Shown one piece after another: positions 1 to 11,385 of a stretch of DNA of 64,000 nucleotides. Made by a program: the position numbers and the translations under genes. The notes beneath the pieces were generated by a model. It saw nothing but the letters and a program-made list of their open reading frames with translations, searched no databases and was not told the origin of the DNA. This DNA comes from Opisthorchis felineus (lineage: Eukaryota; Platyhelminthes; Trematoda; Opisthorchiida; Opisthorchiidae), in contig SJOL01005766.1 in assembly GCA_004794785.1 (NCBI GenBank), forward strand, positions 7,326 through 71,325, read 5' to 3'. Positions within the stretch are counted from its first letter, which is position 1, and each line of letters opens with the position of its first letter.

Positions 1-245
1 CTGCCAACCGATGTCAGTGGCGATCTTGTTGTCAGTTTCTATCCAGATTGCCTGAATGAGTGTCTGGAGGTGTAGGCACCTCGGAATGATTGTAGTAGAA
101 TGATTGCTAGTACTAAGTCCCTCCTCCATCCACCTTTATTCTTTTCTTTAAAATAAGGCTTTCAAGGAAACCATTGTTGTACGGCGGCGAAGCATCGGTG
201 TTGAACACTGATGTCATGCTGTCGATGATGGTGATGAGTAGAAAT
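1..245 (+). repeat. LINE 3' end, copy A (cut by window edge)
   Basis: The first 59 bases encode the last residues of a LINE RT protein (ANRCQWRSCCQFLSRLPE then stop). A 3' UTR follows, then the tail block with GAAGCATCGGTGTTGAACAC and a short GATGATGGTGATG run at about 225-240. The same C-terminus and tail recur at 36320-36530 (with an internal deletion) and in reverse orientation at 1340-2045. Trinucleotide tails are typical of RTE-type non-LTR retrotransposons; the family assignment is inferred from that tail and from the RT C-terminus. Confidence 0.8.
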
Positions 246-1339
246 GTCCGAGGCCGCCGGTCTCTCCCATAGGATCAGTGTCATTTTGTGAAACATTGTT
301 TTTGCTATCATAGCGCCGTCCCCACTCAAGTCAACACAAAAAAGATTTTTTCCTGGTGGTAGATGGTGCATCTTTGAAAATTCCAAACACAGCCAATTTT
401 TTATTTTGACATAAAGGAATCCGTCGTCCTATGGATCCATCCACAACACCGACGCCATCGACAGGGTCACGGGAACCGTACTATGCCGAACACAAAAGAG
501 ACAGGAAGTTGCCGCAAGCCGCGCTGCGTTCCGACTAGATGAACTTGGAAGGCAGTACACTGATGCTTATCTACAAATTCCCTCAACCTTTCCGGGGATT
601 TAGATCATAGTCTCAGGAGGACCGATTCCTAGCCACACAAATCACTAATCCCAATTCGCGGAGCCATAGGTGGCTGTAATGTATCTGTGCTCATATGTTT
701 GAATGCGTTCGCCAATCTTGGCGACCGAAGAACGCAAATTCCTTCTTGCATATTACATATCTGCAACTACTCTAGTTGACTGAGTGCGGACAAAACGTGA
801 AGTACAACTCATTTAAAAGTACTTGTGAAACAATTGCCGAGGACTAGAGTAGACGACTTATAAACCTACTGATGAAACGCGGGCTTCCCGAACGACTTTG
901 GAAGTGGTGGGCTGATGTTGACGTCATCAGAAGCGTGCAGGGCATACACGATAAACGAAGTAGGACCACCGCTAGCGCGGTGTTATAATCACAGCCTCAT
1001 CCTCGAAGTTACCAGAGTATAAGGATGTCATGGTTTGCGGAAGAGTTTGACGTATGTCGTCGCAGCTCTGGTTGCACAGAAACATTGCTGAATTACACTC
1101 AAAACGAAACGTTTGTCCTGGCCTGGTGCCTGATCACTTGCAGGGTGGCCATTTGTGCTACGATAGGCTTGAGCCAGTCATTCGCAAATGGGGAAAACAG
1201 ATATGTCAAAACCGGCTCTACCCAGAAGGCCTAATAAAAGCTCCTAGTATTTGCAATGGATGACATGATTGATGGCTCAATTAGCAATGCTAACTTACTA
1301 AACTAGACACGTTGTTTTCAAACGCTTCATGGTCATTCT
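246..1339. other. Intergenic, no supported gene
   Basis: No reading frame here exceeds about 70 codons, and none resembles a known domain. I saw no RNA gene or clear repeat. Confidence 0.5.
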
Positions 1340-2045
1340 CATAATCATCATCATCACAACCACCAAAATATCATCATCAGGGAAAACAACATCAATGGGG
1401 ACACAGATGCTTCACTGCTTTGACAACAACAGAGTTTATCTAATTGTATTTAGAGACTTAGAATTAAAAGAAGATATGAGAGAGGACCTAGTGCTGGTCT
1501 ATCGAAAGCCTTCTGAGGTGCCTTCATCTTCAAGCATGCATTCAAACAATCTGGAAAGAAACTGATAGAACGAACGCCATTGACGTCAGTCGGCCGCCAC
1601 TTCTCGCCTTGTCTGCAGCGAAGAGAAGAAGGGGTCAGGGCGTCCCCATACCCGAAGGCGTACTGCACCAAACCCGAAAGTCTTTTCAAGGTCTTGCACG
1701 CCCTTGTGCTAAGTCCAATGTTTTTGACCTAGTGGATTCGGCCCTAGTGAAGGAGGCGTGGAGAAGAAAACTCGTGTTGGTAGACAGTGTTTCGGCATGT
1801 GTAGCCCATGGCCGAGCCACCGTATTCGATATTGCTGGATTTCTTCCTCGATTGAAGCACTTGTTGACCAACCAAATACCCGTTTTCCAATCACATCGTT
1901 GATGCCCTCCAAAACCAGCAACACTTACGAGGCATTGGTGGTGAGAAATCTGAGGACGACTGACATATCTATCAGCAGAAACCATGTCTCGCGAACACAC
2001 AACAATAGGACCCTTTCTGTAGCCTGGTATACACGATCTTTGAGA
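1340..2045 (-). repeat. LINE 3' end, copy B, with decayed RT C-terminal region
   Basis: Read on the minus strand, the segment begins near 2045 and runs through pieces typical of the LINE RT C-terminal domain. These include a region resembling the 'ETW...RRLQVFDHRCLRS' stretch of flatworm LINEs, then KRVFG and RIRWLGHGLHMPKHCLP (about 1880-1800). It then enters the 3' UTR shared with copy A and ends in ATGATGATG-type repeats at about 1340-1380. Frameshifts split the coding part into at least two frames, so this is a dead 5'-truncated copy. Confidence 0.75.
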
Positions 2046-2174
2046 ACCAGTTATATGCCATCTTGACGCCACAATTGACGCAGATTAGCAAACTCGATTT
2101 GGGCCTTTGTTATTCATGTACTGACTTCACCATACACACATTCCGCCGGAACTAATGCAATTACCACGGCATTT

Positions 2175-2400
2175 TGATTTTGATCAGCGCTCGTTCGGGT
2201 CTATGCGTTGGCAATACCCCTGACTCCCAAATATCTTTTACACCTGACTTCCCTCCAACAGCGACACCAGTCGGTTTACTCGGTTTCAATATTGACCATA
2301 CTACTGAGACGAAAGTAGCCATTTGTCTCGTTTGCGAATTTCTCCCTCTCTTCACCTCCACTTACATTTTTCATGACGTTGGCCATTATCCCAACTGTCC
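2175..2400 (+). pseudogene. C2H2 zinc-finger gene remnant (first finger)
   Basis: Translation around 2317-2380 gives one finger with exact C-X2-C-X12-H-X3-H spacing (CLVC ... HDVGH). The HX3H ending matches finger 1 of the two intact paralogues in this window, whose other fingers end HX4H. At DNA level the finger also resembles finger 1 of the broken copy at 46.4-46.9 kb (both read TGTCTC, then TG[TC]GA, then a TCCAC-rich block). No good finger 2 follows; the frame stops at 2437. It could be chance, but spacing and DNA similarity together favour a decayed family member. Confidence 0.45.
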
Positions 2401-2465
2401 AAGGTCACTCACAGTCAGCAGCGGTTTTAAATTTTAGTTCAAGCCAACCAGTCTCATTACTGTCT

Positions 2466-3495
2466 GGGGTGCTCGAAATCTTTCGTTCCTTCGCAACGCT
2501 TGAAAAATAAGGTATTTGCAGCGGCGTTTATATGCATGCTGCCTGATGGGTGCACCTGGCCACTGATTTTTGATGAAGAATTCATGCGAGCGGTTCTTGG
2601 CTACACGTTCCTGTCGACCCCATCTCATTTGGGCAACTAGCCTCATACAGATGCCTGGCCAATGGTTTGCTACACTGGGACGATAAAGTTAGAGTTTGTT
2701 CATGGACAGCCGTTTCAAGAATAATGCCTTTCTAATGTGTAACCTCTTTCGATGCATCACCTACAAATCAATTTTCTAGCCCAGATTATCTTCCCAAGAG
2801 GCACTGAAGATGGATCGGTTTCTTGTAAAATGAGCCAATCTACGCTGAAAAGCCGAGAAGCACTGCACAACCGTTTAATCCTTTCTGGGGAAAAATTGGC
2901 AGTGCGCAGCTCACGAAATTCAGAGAGTCCTGAACCTGTGACACTGTCGGCAATGGTCGAAAAATTAAACTTTTGGCCACGAGCGTTTGAAAAGCAGCGT
3001 GATTTGCTTCCACTTGGGTTTTTTATCGGATGCGCAGAAAAGACATGAACGTCTCTTATCACTTTTAGGCAAATTCTGATTTGCACTGACGCGTCAGTAC
3101 CTCGCGAATATCCCTCCACATGCCTTACTAATGTCATCTCAAGCAATCGAATCGAATAGGTTCGCGGTATCTATTTGTAAATGATAAGTCTGCTACCTTT
3201 CCCGACTTGTGACTTAATGTGTTTGCTACGAAACCTTGTACATAAATAACGTGAACTACCGCTGAATGTAGTCCAAGTGGAGAGAGAGAGAATTGTTTCA
3301 ATTTGAGATGTGGTCTTGCATGAGAAACCTAAGCATTTCTTTTCATCGAAATAGGCGTTTCTATTTGGAAATCTGTGAAAAGCTGTTGAGCATCACCCAA
3401 TGCGTTGATTTACACATTTTTTCCGAGCACGAAATTTGTGAAAGAGAGACATGCCACACATGGGAACGGGGAAAGTATTACATATTGAATGGTTA
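2466..3495 (+). repeat. Unclassified dispersed repeat R2, copy 1
   Basis: Two blocks match a second copy at 11386-12655 in the same order and orientation. Block one (2466-2835) shares long near-identical runs such as GAATTCATGCGAGCGGTTCT and CTCATTTGGGCAACTAGCCT. Block two (3165-3495) is more decayed but shares the TATCTATTTRTAA start, GCAYGAGAAACC and TTTGTGAAAG. The DNA between the blocks is not alignable by eye. I recognise no coding domain and cannot name the class. A short GA microsatellite sits at about 3278-3291. Confidence 0.7.
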
Positions 3496-3499
3496 ACTT

Positions 3500-5090
3500 A
3501 AACACCGACCATACCGGATTTCCTTATGGCTGAATGGCGGCAAAGACGCCTTCGCCACATGTATGTTGGAATGGCAAACTTCCAATCAACTATGCAAGTC
3601 TGACAGGCCATGCATCCGTGATTTCGTTTCTAGCCACACAGAATTGGCTGTTTACAAGCGGAGCATGGTGTGTCGGGCCCCGTCCAGCTCACAGGCTCAG
3701 CTACTGCTTCCAGTCTGATTGCAGTTATCCTATTTCATCAGCGTCTGGGGAAAACTCTTACGGGTAATACAACCCACCTTTTTTCTCTACGGACCCGGCA
3801 AGCTGGACACTTCCGGGGAACTAGTGATCTTTGAATATTCCCGACCAATGAAGCAAAAGTTGTCATTCATCGGAGAGGAACACTATAGAAGTGTGCAACT
3901 CCTATTGCCCCGTTGAAGAATAGTCTACGATACTTGTCCCATTTGGGTAGGGAATTCGGCCAGACGCGATCATTTCTGAGAAACAGGTTCTTTAGAATTA
4001 AGAAATTGTAGCAGAAATCGTGCAAGCCCTGAGATTCGCTGGCCCTCATGTCCCACTCAAACCCAGACTGTACGCAATCCGCAAAAGAGAAACTCACCCC
4101 CACAAACTAATTTGGTTTTAACCAAAGAGTTTCAACTAAATCCCGTCTGAGCTTTGTTCATGCATGTGTTGTTCTATTGAGAACTCAACTGCGTGGTGCA
4201 CTTCTTACGGAGTGACATTTCTTCAAGTCGATTCGCTTACCTGGTTTTTCCATAGATGACGAAGGGAACTGAGGTCCCAGTAACCCAGGCAACGAACTTG
4301 GCCTTGCACCTTCTTGCGTCCTTATCATTCGTAGGAGAACAGTATATTTTAGATTTGGTTTGTGGTGTTCCAGAATGAACGAGTTTTAACCCAACTCTCG
4401 CGATAGCTTGCCATTTCAACTTAGAAATGGCCAATAAATTTTCATGTACGAGGAAAACATGGGGCGACCACTCTGTCTCAAACTTATTCATGTTTGCGTG
4501 GTTCTTAAGATATCATGCGATAAAACCGGAAGAACCCGAAGGACTGTTTTAGGTTTCGGAAAATATTTTCGGAGAAACTTGTCTAACATTTCAGTTATTA
4601 GAACCTGGGACAATAGAGGAAGAACATAGGAGTCTGCGTTTGTGTCTAATTACAATGCATGTGGACAAACATATGGACAGATTTCAATAACTGAAACCAA
4701 CACACTGAAGGCCCGTCATTGAGTGATTATTTTCAATGCAGACATCCCATATTTGTTGGTTGTGATGAGAACAACACAAGCAAAACCCTGCATAAAATGT
4801 TAATGTTGCTTGGATTTTTTCTCATGTTAGTGCGTTATGAAAACTGATTTTGGAATGTCTACAAAAATATAGCATCTCCAGAATGATAATCAGGTAGGTG
4901 AAAAGTAGTTTTGTTTCCCCAAAGGGTGGATTGTTGGGGTTGAACTTAAACCCCAGTAGTTAGCTGGGTCAATACCCTCTCTCTACATCAGGATGATATA
5001 CACACACAGAATAACGTGATTAGCTAATGATCAACTCGGATACCAAAGTTGGTCATTACGATCAGTATGCATGCGTATAACCACTACATC
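3500..5090. other. Intergenic; one weak exon-like open frame on the minus strand
   Basis: The only notable item is an open frame on the minus strand at 4506-4241. It ends at a consensus-like splice donor (CCAG then GTAAGC on the minus strand, at about 4243-4238) and is preceded by an AG after ATATCTTA. The peptide has no recognised domain. It could be an internal exon of an unseen gene or chance. Confidence 0.2.
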
Positions 5091-5105
5091 TCAGTTAAGG
5101 AAAGA

Positions 5106-5114
5106 ATATAAATA
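5106..5114 (+). promoter_or_regulatory. TATA-box-like element
   Basis: ATATAAATA lies about 50 bases upstream of the ATG at 5161. Initiation about 30 bases downstream would leave a leader of roughly 25 bases. It supports the candidate gene starting at 5161 but is not proof; such strings occur by chance in AT-rich DNA. Confidence 0.35.
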
Positions 5115-5160
5115 GAAACCTACCGTCTTCCAAGCTGATGTGAGGAAAGCTGTCTTCGAA

Positions 5161-5227
5161 ATGATACCGTTTGTTTTGATAATAACGTTGGGGATTTTGA
5201 AAAATACAACTGCGGTCGGAATTCATC
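5161..5227 (+). CDS. Candidate first exon of a small secreted protein
   Basis: ATG at 5161 opens 22 codons starting MIPFVLIITLGILKNTTAVG. That is a hydrophobic core of about 12 residues followed by a small, polar stretch, as in a signal peptide. The exon ends after the first base of codon 23, directly at a strong donor (GTGAGT, 5228-5233), giving a phase-1 intron. A TATA-like element lies just upstream. A pyrimidine-rich acceptor at 6253-6254 could join it to a short cysteine-containing exon. First exons that encode signal peptides are common in flatworm secreted-protein genes. I do not recognise the protein; gene identity is inferred only from this arrangement of signals. Confidence 0.35.
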
Positions 5228-6254
5228 GTGAGTTCTACCATCTACTGTTGTTAAATGTAATTAGACAGCCACTGACCCAACGATTTAAATGAAAGATTTA
5301 AAGATTTGTTAGTGGATATTTGTTGACAGCCCTGTGGTGGATAATCAACCTAAACCATCTGTAAGACGTTCAAAGTGGTATTACTTGATCTGGGATGAGT
5401 GAGGTGTATTGTTTGAGTTGTGAGTTTTAAGAAATCAAATTTCGGTCCACACTGGCTGTTAGCGTAGTTGAGATTGGTATACCACTGACGCAATGAGTTT
5501 GCCCTAAGTGCGTTCTTCATCCACATGGGAACATGTGATGGATCGCCAGCTGGGATAAAGTGCACCGATCGTTTGATTGTCGCAGTTTGAGGGATTTGTA
5601 GAATTTACATTCACGTCGATGTCTTTTGAACAGTGCTCCTTCTGCCCTTGAGGATCCATCTAGGTTGTCTCGGTCGATGCGTTTTCTTCGGAAATTCCGG
5701 GTTGTTGTGATAGAGGAAGAATTTTAGGTCTCAAGATTACAGTGGTCAGTACTACAAAACAGTGACATGCGTACGGTGTTCGTTCGTCCATTTCAGTTAC
5801 GAAGCTGAATGGTCTGTTTGGGGAATACGCGCCTCTGTGTAAGTCAGTACATTCGAATATAACCACAGTGTGGGTTATCTTTTAAAAAAACACGTCGTCC
5901 TTCCATTCCTGTAATTTCTCCATATTTTATTCACTGTTTAAGGAAGGGTTTTATGTCAGTGTCGGCCAACCGGAAACAAGGCAAATTGGACCTCGAGGAA
6001 ATAATTTCCCATCTCAATCCCACCGTTTGAGTACAAGTACACTTGAATGCGATGTTTTTGTCTGACACTGGGTGCTCCGTACTGCGTTTCCCAAAATTCA
6101 AGGAATCCAATTCGGGCACTGTCAATCGACTTTTGTATCCGAAGTGAATAGTTGTACATTCTAAAATTCCGTAATCAACGTAAATGCTCCATTTGGCCAA
6201 CCGTGAGTAACGGAGATGGTTGTATGGATATCGGTTCTATTATTTTACTTTCAG

Positions 6255-6344
6255 CACGATGCAGGGCTCCTGTGAATGCATTTGAATGTGTGGTGCGATG
6301 CCATGTAATTCGGAAAGGCTTAATTTCTCCAAGTAAATCGTGAC
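6255..6344 (+). CDS. Possible second exon of the 5.16-kb candidate gene
   Basis: The acceptor (TATTATTTTACTTTCAG, ending 6254) has a good pyrimidine tract. Continuing in phase 1 from 5227 gives about 29 codons (RCRAPVNAFECVVRCHVIRK, then nine more residues) before TGA at 6342-6344. The three cysteines fit a small secreted peptide. Other exons may lie between 5228 and 6240, and a donor-like CCAAGTAAAT at 6329-6338 could instead continue the gene. Only transcript data can decide. Confidence 0.25.
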
Positions 6345-9043
6345 GCGTGGTTGAAAGTGAGGTCGTTGAAATGGAAGATTCGGCAATTCACTTGATTGCT
6401 TTTGCGGGTGATATACGGAACGTTTTCAGTTTGAACAACATGGAAATTTTATCCGAAGCTTATTTGAGCTGGAGTAAGCGAAGGTTACCAGATGAAGACA
6501 CATCGAGCATCATCATACTTGGTGGACTCACTTGCTACGGACACTTTACCCGGCAGTTCATACTCAATACTAGATGTTGGACATTGTAGGGTGTAAAATC
6601 ATGAAGGAGAAATTGGTACCACATAGAATATATAGGTCGCAGAAGCTATATTTTAGCCCACTACATTGACGCCACAGAAAGGGATAGAGTCAGTGGCGCG
6701 GAATGCACTGTCCGCACCGTTTGAATTGCAGTGGGTTTTCTCCATGGGACACAGTCTGCAGGGTTTTCCGGACACTTAGTAGATTGTTGACAACGACGAG
6801 CACCAGCATGTTTGTCTTTCATAAAAATCCTAAGCGACCAGGTCGTGTTAAATCCCTTAGACATCACCCAACCATTTCGCCTCCATTAGGCTGACCGGGC
6901 TGGTCCAGTTTTTGAAGATGGTTTTGTTCGAACTAGTTATACGGAAATTGGAGACATTCTGTGCGATTATTGTAGTTTAGCGCATTTGTAACCCAACTCA
7001 CTTCATTACCCATGATAGGGTTACTTGGATTTAGAAGGACAAATGATCCGTTCGTCTTACAAGTGTCTTCAGTAGTCGGCTTTACCTCGTGGCGTAACCC
7101 ATGGGCCGCTAATTGACTTTCTGCAAAATTCCACCGACAAAGGCAGACGAGTTCTCAAACTGGTAAGTACGAACGACGAGAGAATTTCAGATGGGGGGAC
7201 AAGGTCTGTCTGAGAACGACAGGGCAGGAACATCCAGCATATAGGAAGAGCATGGAAACATGAACTCGGTGCTGAACTCTCTGACAGGAATTTTGGAGAA
7301 CAAATTGAAGAGACAAAAACGGGGAACACGAAATGAGTGCACATCCCAAGATTACTGAAAGAATTCTTTTTGAGTGATAAAACCTGTTTCTTCATACCTT
7401 GTATCAAATTCGAGTAACTTCATGGTCCATGCAAAAACAACTATATTTGTCGGACTTGTTAACATCGGACGGTACTGCAGGGACCAAGCAGTTCTACGCA
7501 TCCTGAACCACCAGATGAAAACAGCGATAAACCTGGTGAGCAATGAAACCGTTTCGACTACCCCAGGTAACGATAAAAGTCTGTCAGGCTAAACGAATCT
7601 GCCATGAACTGAAAATTAATCGAAGGAATTGCATTGCTCTCTAAAGGCTGAAGAACGGCAATTTTTTGGGAACAATTCGGATATTTTTAAGTTGCCTAAG
7701 AGACATTAAGCTGAGAAAAATCGAAGTGAACGTCTTTACTCCGGTGGACCTCGGTTTCTTTGAGACAGCCCTAGATGAACTGCTGGATGACGTTTCGTTT
7801 TTAAGGACATTCGTGAAAGCAAAGATGATCAAATATCCCGGGACGTCCGCTTGGAATGAACCGCAAGTAATACAAACGGCTGAAAAGCGATCTAGGGAGA
7901 ACCGCTGATGAAATTGTTGTCAGTGGAGAACCGAATATGGAGGAGTAAATTCAACCATCACGAAGAAGAGAATCCAGTGAGCAGGCATTAACCAATGTTT
8001 TTCAGGATATTTCGAAGTCCGGTGTTGGCAAAAAACTAAAATTCTTAGTTTAGTTTAGAAGACGGCGTAATTGGTAATAGAATATAAATTGGTTACAAAA
8101 TTCTTACCGAGAAGTGCTCACCCAGAAACATTGTTTAAGGGCTAAACAATTCCAATGGAAGACAATCTAACAGCTTTGCGTGTGCAAAATATATGTCTGA
8201 AATATTCGGACGGCCAGCAGAACAAAATGACATAAGGGAAATCAAAACCTGAAGGCACTCTGAAAATTTGAGAGATAGAGACCATAAACGAAATTAGGCG
8301 CAGGTTGTCACCAGAACTTTGACTGATAAATTCGGATATTGGAATTCCCACCGCTGTCATCCTTTGCCATGCGGAGACAAAAGGACTTAAACAAGACAAA
8401 TTCCAGCTTCATCCCTCTCACATCATGGACAGCTTAGTTCTGTTCGGTATCGGGGAGCCATCGGACTGAGCAAAGGTTTTCGTTCAAATCCGTCTTATCG
8501 AGATGTCGTGGAGAATGCCAGTATGTTGAGTGTACGAATATTCTGAAGTCTATGGTCACTAAACTGATTTGGTCTCTGTTCCGGAGCACATGCAAGGAAC
8601 ACAGCCGAATTGTCGTCTACATAAATGGCCTAGTTGAAAAACCGGTTAAAATATTTTGTCGTGAAATCTCTGAAATTGTGATTGACGGTAGTCAGGGGAT
8701 TGTTTGCAAGACTTTAACTCTCTCTAACTCTGTTAGTTTACAATTTCCGGTGAATGAGTTACTTGCTGACTAATGTTGTTCAGCTATCACACCACAGATC
8801 ACTGAATTTCATCTACAGGGACAGAAAGAGTGTTAAAAGTTGAGATTTTTCGCCACTAATCATGGACTCATCGGCCTTCTGCGATGGCCAACCACAGGAT
8901 TAGTCCATTTTGGAGCTCATCAAGTAGGGATGACCCTCGAATTCGCATCACACGTAGTTCATACTTAAACAACAATTTATGCGCTTGTTCCGGGAAGCAC
9001 TCCTTTGTGAGTAAGTTGGTGATGACGGGAGACTCGACTACAT
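6345..9043. other. Intergenic, no supported gene
   Basis: Several open frames of 70-112 codons occur on both strands (for example + 7666-7908 and + 8552-8773), but none has a recognisable domain or a convincing set of splice signals. Lengths are near chance expectation for this composition. Confidence 0.4.
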
Positions 9044-9092
9044 CCATGCTGAATACAGATTTCATGCTGTCGATGCTGATGATGATAATGTG
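9044..9092 (+). repeat. Short LINE/SINE tail fragment, copy C
   Basis: The run TTTCATGCTGTCGATGCTGA followed by TGATGATAATG matches the tail of the LINE copies (ATGTCATGCTGTCGATGATG). Only about 50 bases match. It lies upstream of the zinc-finger exon, probably within its intron. Confidence 0.55.
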
Positions 9093-9294
9093 TCCTTGTA
9101 GAAACTTCACACCACATGATGATCAGTTTGTGCGTATCAATAAAATGGTAAATCTTTAGTAAGTTGATCATCGTAAATTCGTGCCTAAATTCACACATTG
9201 CAGGTTGTATCAATACGATGTGTGGACTGTGCCAATGATTGATAGTTTTTCTGTGATATTGACTAGTATTTTCCCTGCATTCCCTCCTTAGCAG

Positions 9295-9902
9295 CTGGTG
9301 GTGCAGAACAGGCAACCAATAAAGATGAGGATTTCACCACAGCAGATTTTCCCGAGGCTACGATGGAACGAACCGGGAGCTTGACTACTTCATCAAACCG
9401 GACTGATCAGAAGAAACTTCACCGTTGTTTCGTATGTGATAAAACATTTTGCTTTTTATCATCATTGTTACAACACCAAAAGACTCACTCGACTGATCGT
9501 GACGCTCATTGCAATTTGTGTAGTCGATCGTTCAAGCTGTCGGATTCTCTTGTTAGGCACATGAGGAAAACACACTCGGATGTGGAGGAGTTGACTCCGA
9601 AGACGTCAAGTGAAAGAGTGCGCGAATCAGAGAAATTGGGAAACCCGTGTCCGGAATGTAGCAAGTGTTTCTCACAGTGGAGGTATATGCAGGCGCATAG
9701 AAAATTGGTCCACGGAGCAAAAGGGGAGCGTTTCGTATGCGATAAATGTGGAGTTTCCTTCAGACACAAATCAAGTATTTATCGACATTTCAAGGGCGCG
9801 CATGGGAAGCATGACCGTTGGAAATGTGCACAATGTGGGAAGACGTTTACCCGTAACTGTGGTCTCAGGAAACACATGGTGTGTTTTCATGAAAAACTGT
9901 AA
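9295..9902 (+). CDS. C2H2 zinc-finger protein, terminal exon (paralogue 1)
   Basis: Probable sequence-specific DNA-binding regulator acting in the nucleus. Five C2H2 fingers follow each other; numbering from the methionine codon at 9363 they lie at residues 22-42, 50-71, 96-117, 126-147 and 155-176. All have C-X2-C-X12-H, ending HX3H in finger 1 and HX4H in fingers 2-5. Fingers 2 and 3 are separated by a 24-residue linker containing TSSERVRESEKLGN, conserved in the paralogue at 31.7 kb. The frame is open upstream of 9363 to a pyrimidine-rich acceptor (CTCCTTAGCAG, AG at 9293-9294), so 9363 is probably internal and an upstream exon supplies the start through a phase-1 junction. Stop is TAA at 9900-9902. 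No effector domain is visible; the upstream exon was not found. Confidence 0.88.
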
Positions 9903-11189
9903 TGTAACACGAGGTTCCAGAGTGCTGAACGGGCCCATTGACAATTAATTTTTTGAGATGAACCTTTTGAATGAAGTCCAATTTCGTTTGCTGAGCTGAA
10001 AGTATTCTACTTCACGAATGATTGGCTGCGTTTCAAAGTAGCGGATGAGAGACTGAGGCTTTAATAGGCTTTCACTCAAACGGAGGCTACGTAAGGCTTG
10101 TCACACATCCCTGCGCCTTCACATATATGCTTGTCAAGAATGGATTTTGCTAACCTAAACTGGACTAGCCAATTGCTGGATTGCGATCATTTAGAAGGCA
10201 TAGCATGCTGTGCACAATCTTAATTCGACCAGGATTTTTTCGTCTGTAGGTTTGGTAGTCTCGCATATGTGTGGTAATCTGACAATTTACAAATTGCCGC
10301 ACGTACTATGGTTAACTTACTCGAAGGCCTTGTTAGGTTTCGATCACGCAGCGAGCAAATAATAATATGCGCAGATTGTAACCACATTCTATCCCAGCTA
10401 TGTTGCTTGATCCCGACTCCTAGTACGGCGAATAGTAAGAAGACGAAAACCTTGCACACAACTTTAATGATCCGAACAACACGCGATTAACAGGCGATTT
10501 CGGAAAAATGACAATAAACATATGTATCCATAGTTTGACCTTGAAAGTGCCGGAAGTTCGTTAGCACACACAAAGATACAGTTTTTAGGGATATTGATAT
10601 CCCCAACAGGCCTTCAGTTGAGAAAGTTTGGCTCACAATATATAGTTGATGGAGAAAACTAGTTAGAGACAACCTAACTTGTATGTGTTCCACATATTTG
10701 AGTCATCCCTAGTTCTCGCTTCTAACAGTGCATCACCCATGCAGTCATTGAATTTTTGGTAAGTTGGGTGACAAGACCAGGCCCAATAACCAGAGTGTTA
10801 GCGGATTTCAGATTCCTCAACAGATTTATCAAACACGTTCTATGCGTTCGGCTAACGACGCTAATCAGACGATTTGATGGATGATTTTAAGTAGGTTACC
10901 TGTCAGTGAGAAACAACAATGAAGCGAAAATTTGAAAAACAAACCCGCACCATATATCCGACCAAAGATACATAATTGAACATTGTTTGCCGGTGAAAAT
11001 CACGCCTAGCAGTCGAATTCTACCAGTGAAGACTAACCAAGCATTATAACCACGTGATCATTCATGGCGCGATCTTAAATGTCTTCATTTCCATTTTTCA
11101 ATTCATCTTCTTGGGTAATTTCATTGTCTCCGAATGTTTATGTTAAAAATAGCAAAAATTACCAGTATTTCTGCGCATTCCCTGTAGTA
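9903..11189. other. Downstream flank of zinc-finger paralogue 1; no gene seen
   Basis: No obvious polyadenylation signal stands out right after the stop, and no open frame beyond about 80 codons is present. I see no named repeat here. Confidence 0.4.
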
Positions 11190-11325
11190 ACGATGGTCAA
11201 AACGCATGTAGAAACGATTTCTCACGTAGCTATTGTCCACCTCAAGAAGCACATTTTGTCATTTGGTTTTGTAAAATTTGTGGCTTGAACCTTGGTTTCG
11301 ACAAGTCAAACCTCAATACTACTGC
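11190..11325 (+). pseudogene. C2H2 zinc-finger gene remnant (fingers 3-4)
   Basis: In one frame the DNA reads CRNDFSRSY and, further on, FCKICGLNLGFDKSNL. These align with finger 3 (CKKSFSRWD) and finger 4 (CETCGIVLYTKDNL) of the paralogue at 31.7 kb. Shared DNA landmarks are ATGTAG...TTTCTCAC, GTCCAC and TTTGTAAAATTTGTGG. About 15 bases are missing between the two finger halves, the finger 4 histidines are lost and a stop follows. This looks like a decayed duplicate of the same family. It lies just upstream of R2 copy 2, as the 2.2-kb remnant lies just upstream of R2 copy 1. Confidence 0.5.
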
Positions 11326-11385
11326 ACGCAAGTAGATGCAAATAGTCCGAGTTGCACAGAATCTTTCGTCTAGGGGTTGAGGTCT

